64,000 nucleotides of DNA from the NCBI GenBank assembly GCA_002914805.1, contig JXTB01000027.1, forward strand, positions 1,578,256-1,642,255. The letters run 5' to 3'. The notes below the pieces were generated by a model. It searched no databases. It worked only from the letters and a program-made list of their open reading frames with translations, and was not told the origin of the DNA. Numbering within the stretch: position 1 is the first letter of the stretch; every line of letters begins with the position of its first letter. Positions 61,727 to 64,000 of the stretch are shown here, in pieces. This DNA is from Parasponia andersonii (lineage: Eukaryota; Streptophyta; Magnoliopsida; Rosales; Cannabaceae). The translations under genes and the position numbers were made by a program.

Positions 61727-64000
61727 GTACCCATTTCATATTTTTGGATAATTTGCTTGATATTGGTGGTTTTGGAGTTCAATCCGTTGTTTTTGCTCGT
61801 TTTTGGGACTTACTATTTCAGTGAGTTGAGTTAATTTGTGTTAATATAGCTTCTTTATGGTTAACTCGGGAATTATTATCTTTTCCCAATAGTTAATTTG
61901 ATTTGTGTTGCAAGGTTCGGTGAGTAGCCGGCTTGCATGGTTTAGTTACTGATGAGATGTATGCCCTTTTGTTGATATTGTCAATAACAAAGTTTTTAGT
62001 TGTTTCTGGTTAAAAAATCAATGTAATTCTTTTGTTTGTTTATCTAAGTGGTTTGAGTTTCTTGGATTATTTCTTATTTTTGTATTATCAAACTTCATTG
62101 TTCTACTTTTGAACAGATATTGCATTTAGTTTAGTTTCTCCTTTTTAATTGAAGCCGCTTGTTATGTTTTTTTTTTTTATTTATTTATTTTTATAGCAAT
62201 TTTAGATGATCGCGGAGGTAAGCTTATTATACTTGTAAACAATTCTGTATAGCTCTTGATGTTTAACCTGCGACTTTTTGGTTGTTTAGGAAGGTACACA
62301 TTCCATAATATTTATCCTAGTACTTGTTAGGTACTCCTTTTTGTTGCTGTAGCGAGGTTGTAATTGGTTGTTTTGCTTTGATAAAAAGAGGTGCTCTATA
62401 CTTGAGGTTTGCTTCAAGGTGTTTCGGTAACTGTAGCTTTCCCTCGTTCATGTTTGCATTGATTATTTTTTCTTCCACAAATTTCACTGAAATGCTTTTA
62501 AAGTTTTTATTTATATTTTTTTTAATCGAGTATAGTTGACTCTTTTTAGTACATGCTTTTGAGATTTTAATCTGTTATTCTTTTATACATTCGGTATTTT
62601 AATTTTATTTAACTGGTTTATGTTTTTCATTTTATGGTTTGCGCTGCTGTTTCTCTCTTTTATCATTCCTTATGTCTTAAGTTAATAATTGCCCATTCAG
62701 TTAATTGAGGATACTTGGTTTTTACTAGAGCTGTTACCCGTTGGAGTGATATTTGCGTTCTTCAGTAGATTGCATTTCATGATCTGGATTGACTCCCAAA
62801 CAAACAACCCCCCCTTTCTCCTCCTCTCCCTCTATCTCCCCCTCTCTCTATCTCACTCGTTTGATATTCACTGTTTTGTTTTGCTTGGTGGTGTTTGTTG
62901 GTGGTGTTTGTTATACTTCTTAATGTTGAAGTCTCTGTTGGCTTTATTGTCTTTATCAGGTCAGTAACTTTTTGTAACTATAGTCTAGGGATTAAAATAT
63001 TGATGTCGAGATTTTATTTTACGGATATTGTCGAAAATATTGTTGATGCCGAAGATATTCGGGGAAAATACCAAAAGTTGTCTTAAAACTCAAAATTTTT
63101 CAAGAAAAACTCCAAAAAATGCTAAAACAAATGATATTGCATAATATATACTAGTTTTTATTTAAAAACCAAACCTAGTTATACTTTATAAGGCAATAAA
63201 ATATACACATATAGTAGAAAAAAAGCGACTGAATTTCATTTTATAGAACAATTTTAAAATCAGAATATATATCATACTATTTTATGTAATACATCTCATA
63301 TAAATACCTTACAAATTATAACTAGTTTTAAATTATATTGAAAAATAAAAATCATTGATAATATATAACAGTTCAAATACATTCAACTCCAAAACGAGTT
63401 CCTGTGAAGTTGAAAGTTATAAGAGAAATTCCCATTTTGTTTCAAAATTTCTTTCAAAGGTCACGAGAGTCCCTTGTAGAGATTCCAAAATAATATATAC
63501 AAGTAGTGCAAATATTCTCATTGAATACAAGTAATTCCAAAACTTTGCCGACATATTATAAATAGAGAACTATGATTTATTTTTGTATTCTTTACTACCA
63601 TTTTCTATTTAAAAAAAACAAAGAAAAAAAAAGAAGACTTGGAAAAAAATTCGACAATTTTATCAATATTTCAAAATGTCGATGATATTGTCGCGATAAT
63701 ATTCATAAATATCTCGATATTAGCTCATTTTTTACCAATATTTTACCGATATCAATATATCCTCGACATTGTTGACATTTTACGGATATTTCATGAATTC
63801 ACGGGAAAAAATATATTTTCATCCTTTATCGATGTCGAGACTTTAAAATACGGATAATGTTACGACAATGTCAACAAATGTCACAACATTTTAATCCATG
63901 TATAGTCAAGTTTTGATTTTCAGTTCAGCCTTGAGATACAAAAACTGAAGTTACTTATAGAATATATGACATTTGAATTTATGTTTGATTTGTTAAATTC
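61727..64000 (+). other. First intron of the vacuolar sorting receptor gene (continues past the window)
   Basis: T-rich, as plant introns are. I find no second exon with the expected continuation of the PA domain (D-C-F/Y-F-x-L-K-x-W). It contains a hAT-type MITE and one short sequence (62206-62217) bordered by good splice signals. The reading frames inside it are chance ORFs. Confidence 0.7.
62986..63899. mobile_element. hAT-type MITE in the receptor intron, about 914 bp
   Basis: Left end TAGGGATTAAAATATTGATG. The reverse complement of the right end is ATGGATTAAAATGTTGTGAC, so the terminal inverted repeats share GGATTAAAAT(A/G)TTG. The flanking octamers CTATAGTC (62978-62985) and GTATAGTC (63900-63907) match at seven of eight positions, the size expected for hAT. 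The interior repeats (A/T)CGATATT/CGGATATT-like motifs and TGTCGA many times and has no transposase. Confidence 0.65.

Overview
The window is a piece of a plant nuclear genome, almost certainly a eudicot. It is AT-rich, its genes have introns with GT/AG borders, and it carries plant-only families: an EPF-like signalling peptide, a GH3 beta-xylosidase of cell-wall type and a vacuolar sorting receptor. It is packed with Ty1/copia and Ty3/gypsy LTR retrotransposons. I cannot fix the species from the sequence alone. Two N runs (47186-48131 and 60389-61102) and one isolated N (40745) are gaps in the assembly.

Host genes lie only at the two ends. On the left, all on the minus strand, are a small uncharacterised plant protein (255-632), a two-exon EPFL secreted cysteine-rich peptide (5372-5871) and a five-exon GH3 beta-D-xylosidase/arabinofuranosidase (6698-10187). 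The xylosidase has perfect splice phases, but exon 4 carries a 26-bp tandem duplication (8283-8334) that creates an in-frame stop and a frameshift. On the right, the first exon of a vacuolar sorting receptor starts at 61414 on the plus strand, and its first intron runs off the window.

Between 16.6 and 60.2 kb almost everything is mobile-element sequence, nested and decayed. In order: a SIRE-like copia LTR remnant split by a 3.77-kb chromovirus solo LTR; a Tekay/Del-like gypsy copy of the same LTR family (22499-34206) with two separate gag-like regions; a SIRE/Maximus-like copia element (35487-42925) whose 3' LTR holds a further 1.44-kb insertion; a minus-strand Tat-like gypsy gag-protease relic (42960-45780); a Mutator transposase fragment at the edge of the first gap; a head-to-head pair of copies of a second gypsy family (48380-58203) forming a multi-kilobase inverted repeat; and a LINE-type zinc-knuckle/RNase H relic (59113-60120). 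All retroelement reading frames are broken.

Smaller elements sit near the genes: two abutting PIF/Harbinger-type elements (2964-4581) between the first gene and the EPFL gene, a possible foldback element near 1.2 kb, and a hAT-type MITE inside the receptor intron. The 12.3-16.5 kb stretch is gene-free and very AT-rich, with degenerate repeats and two long microsatellites. I found no new multi-gene system. The most notable points are the broken xylosidase frame, the head-to-head gypsy pair, the doubled gag region and the paired Harbinger elements sharing one TTA.
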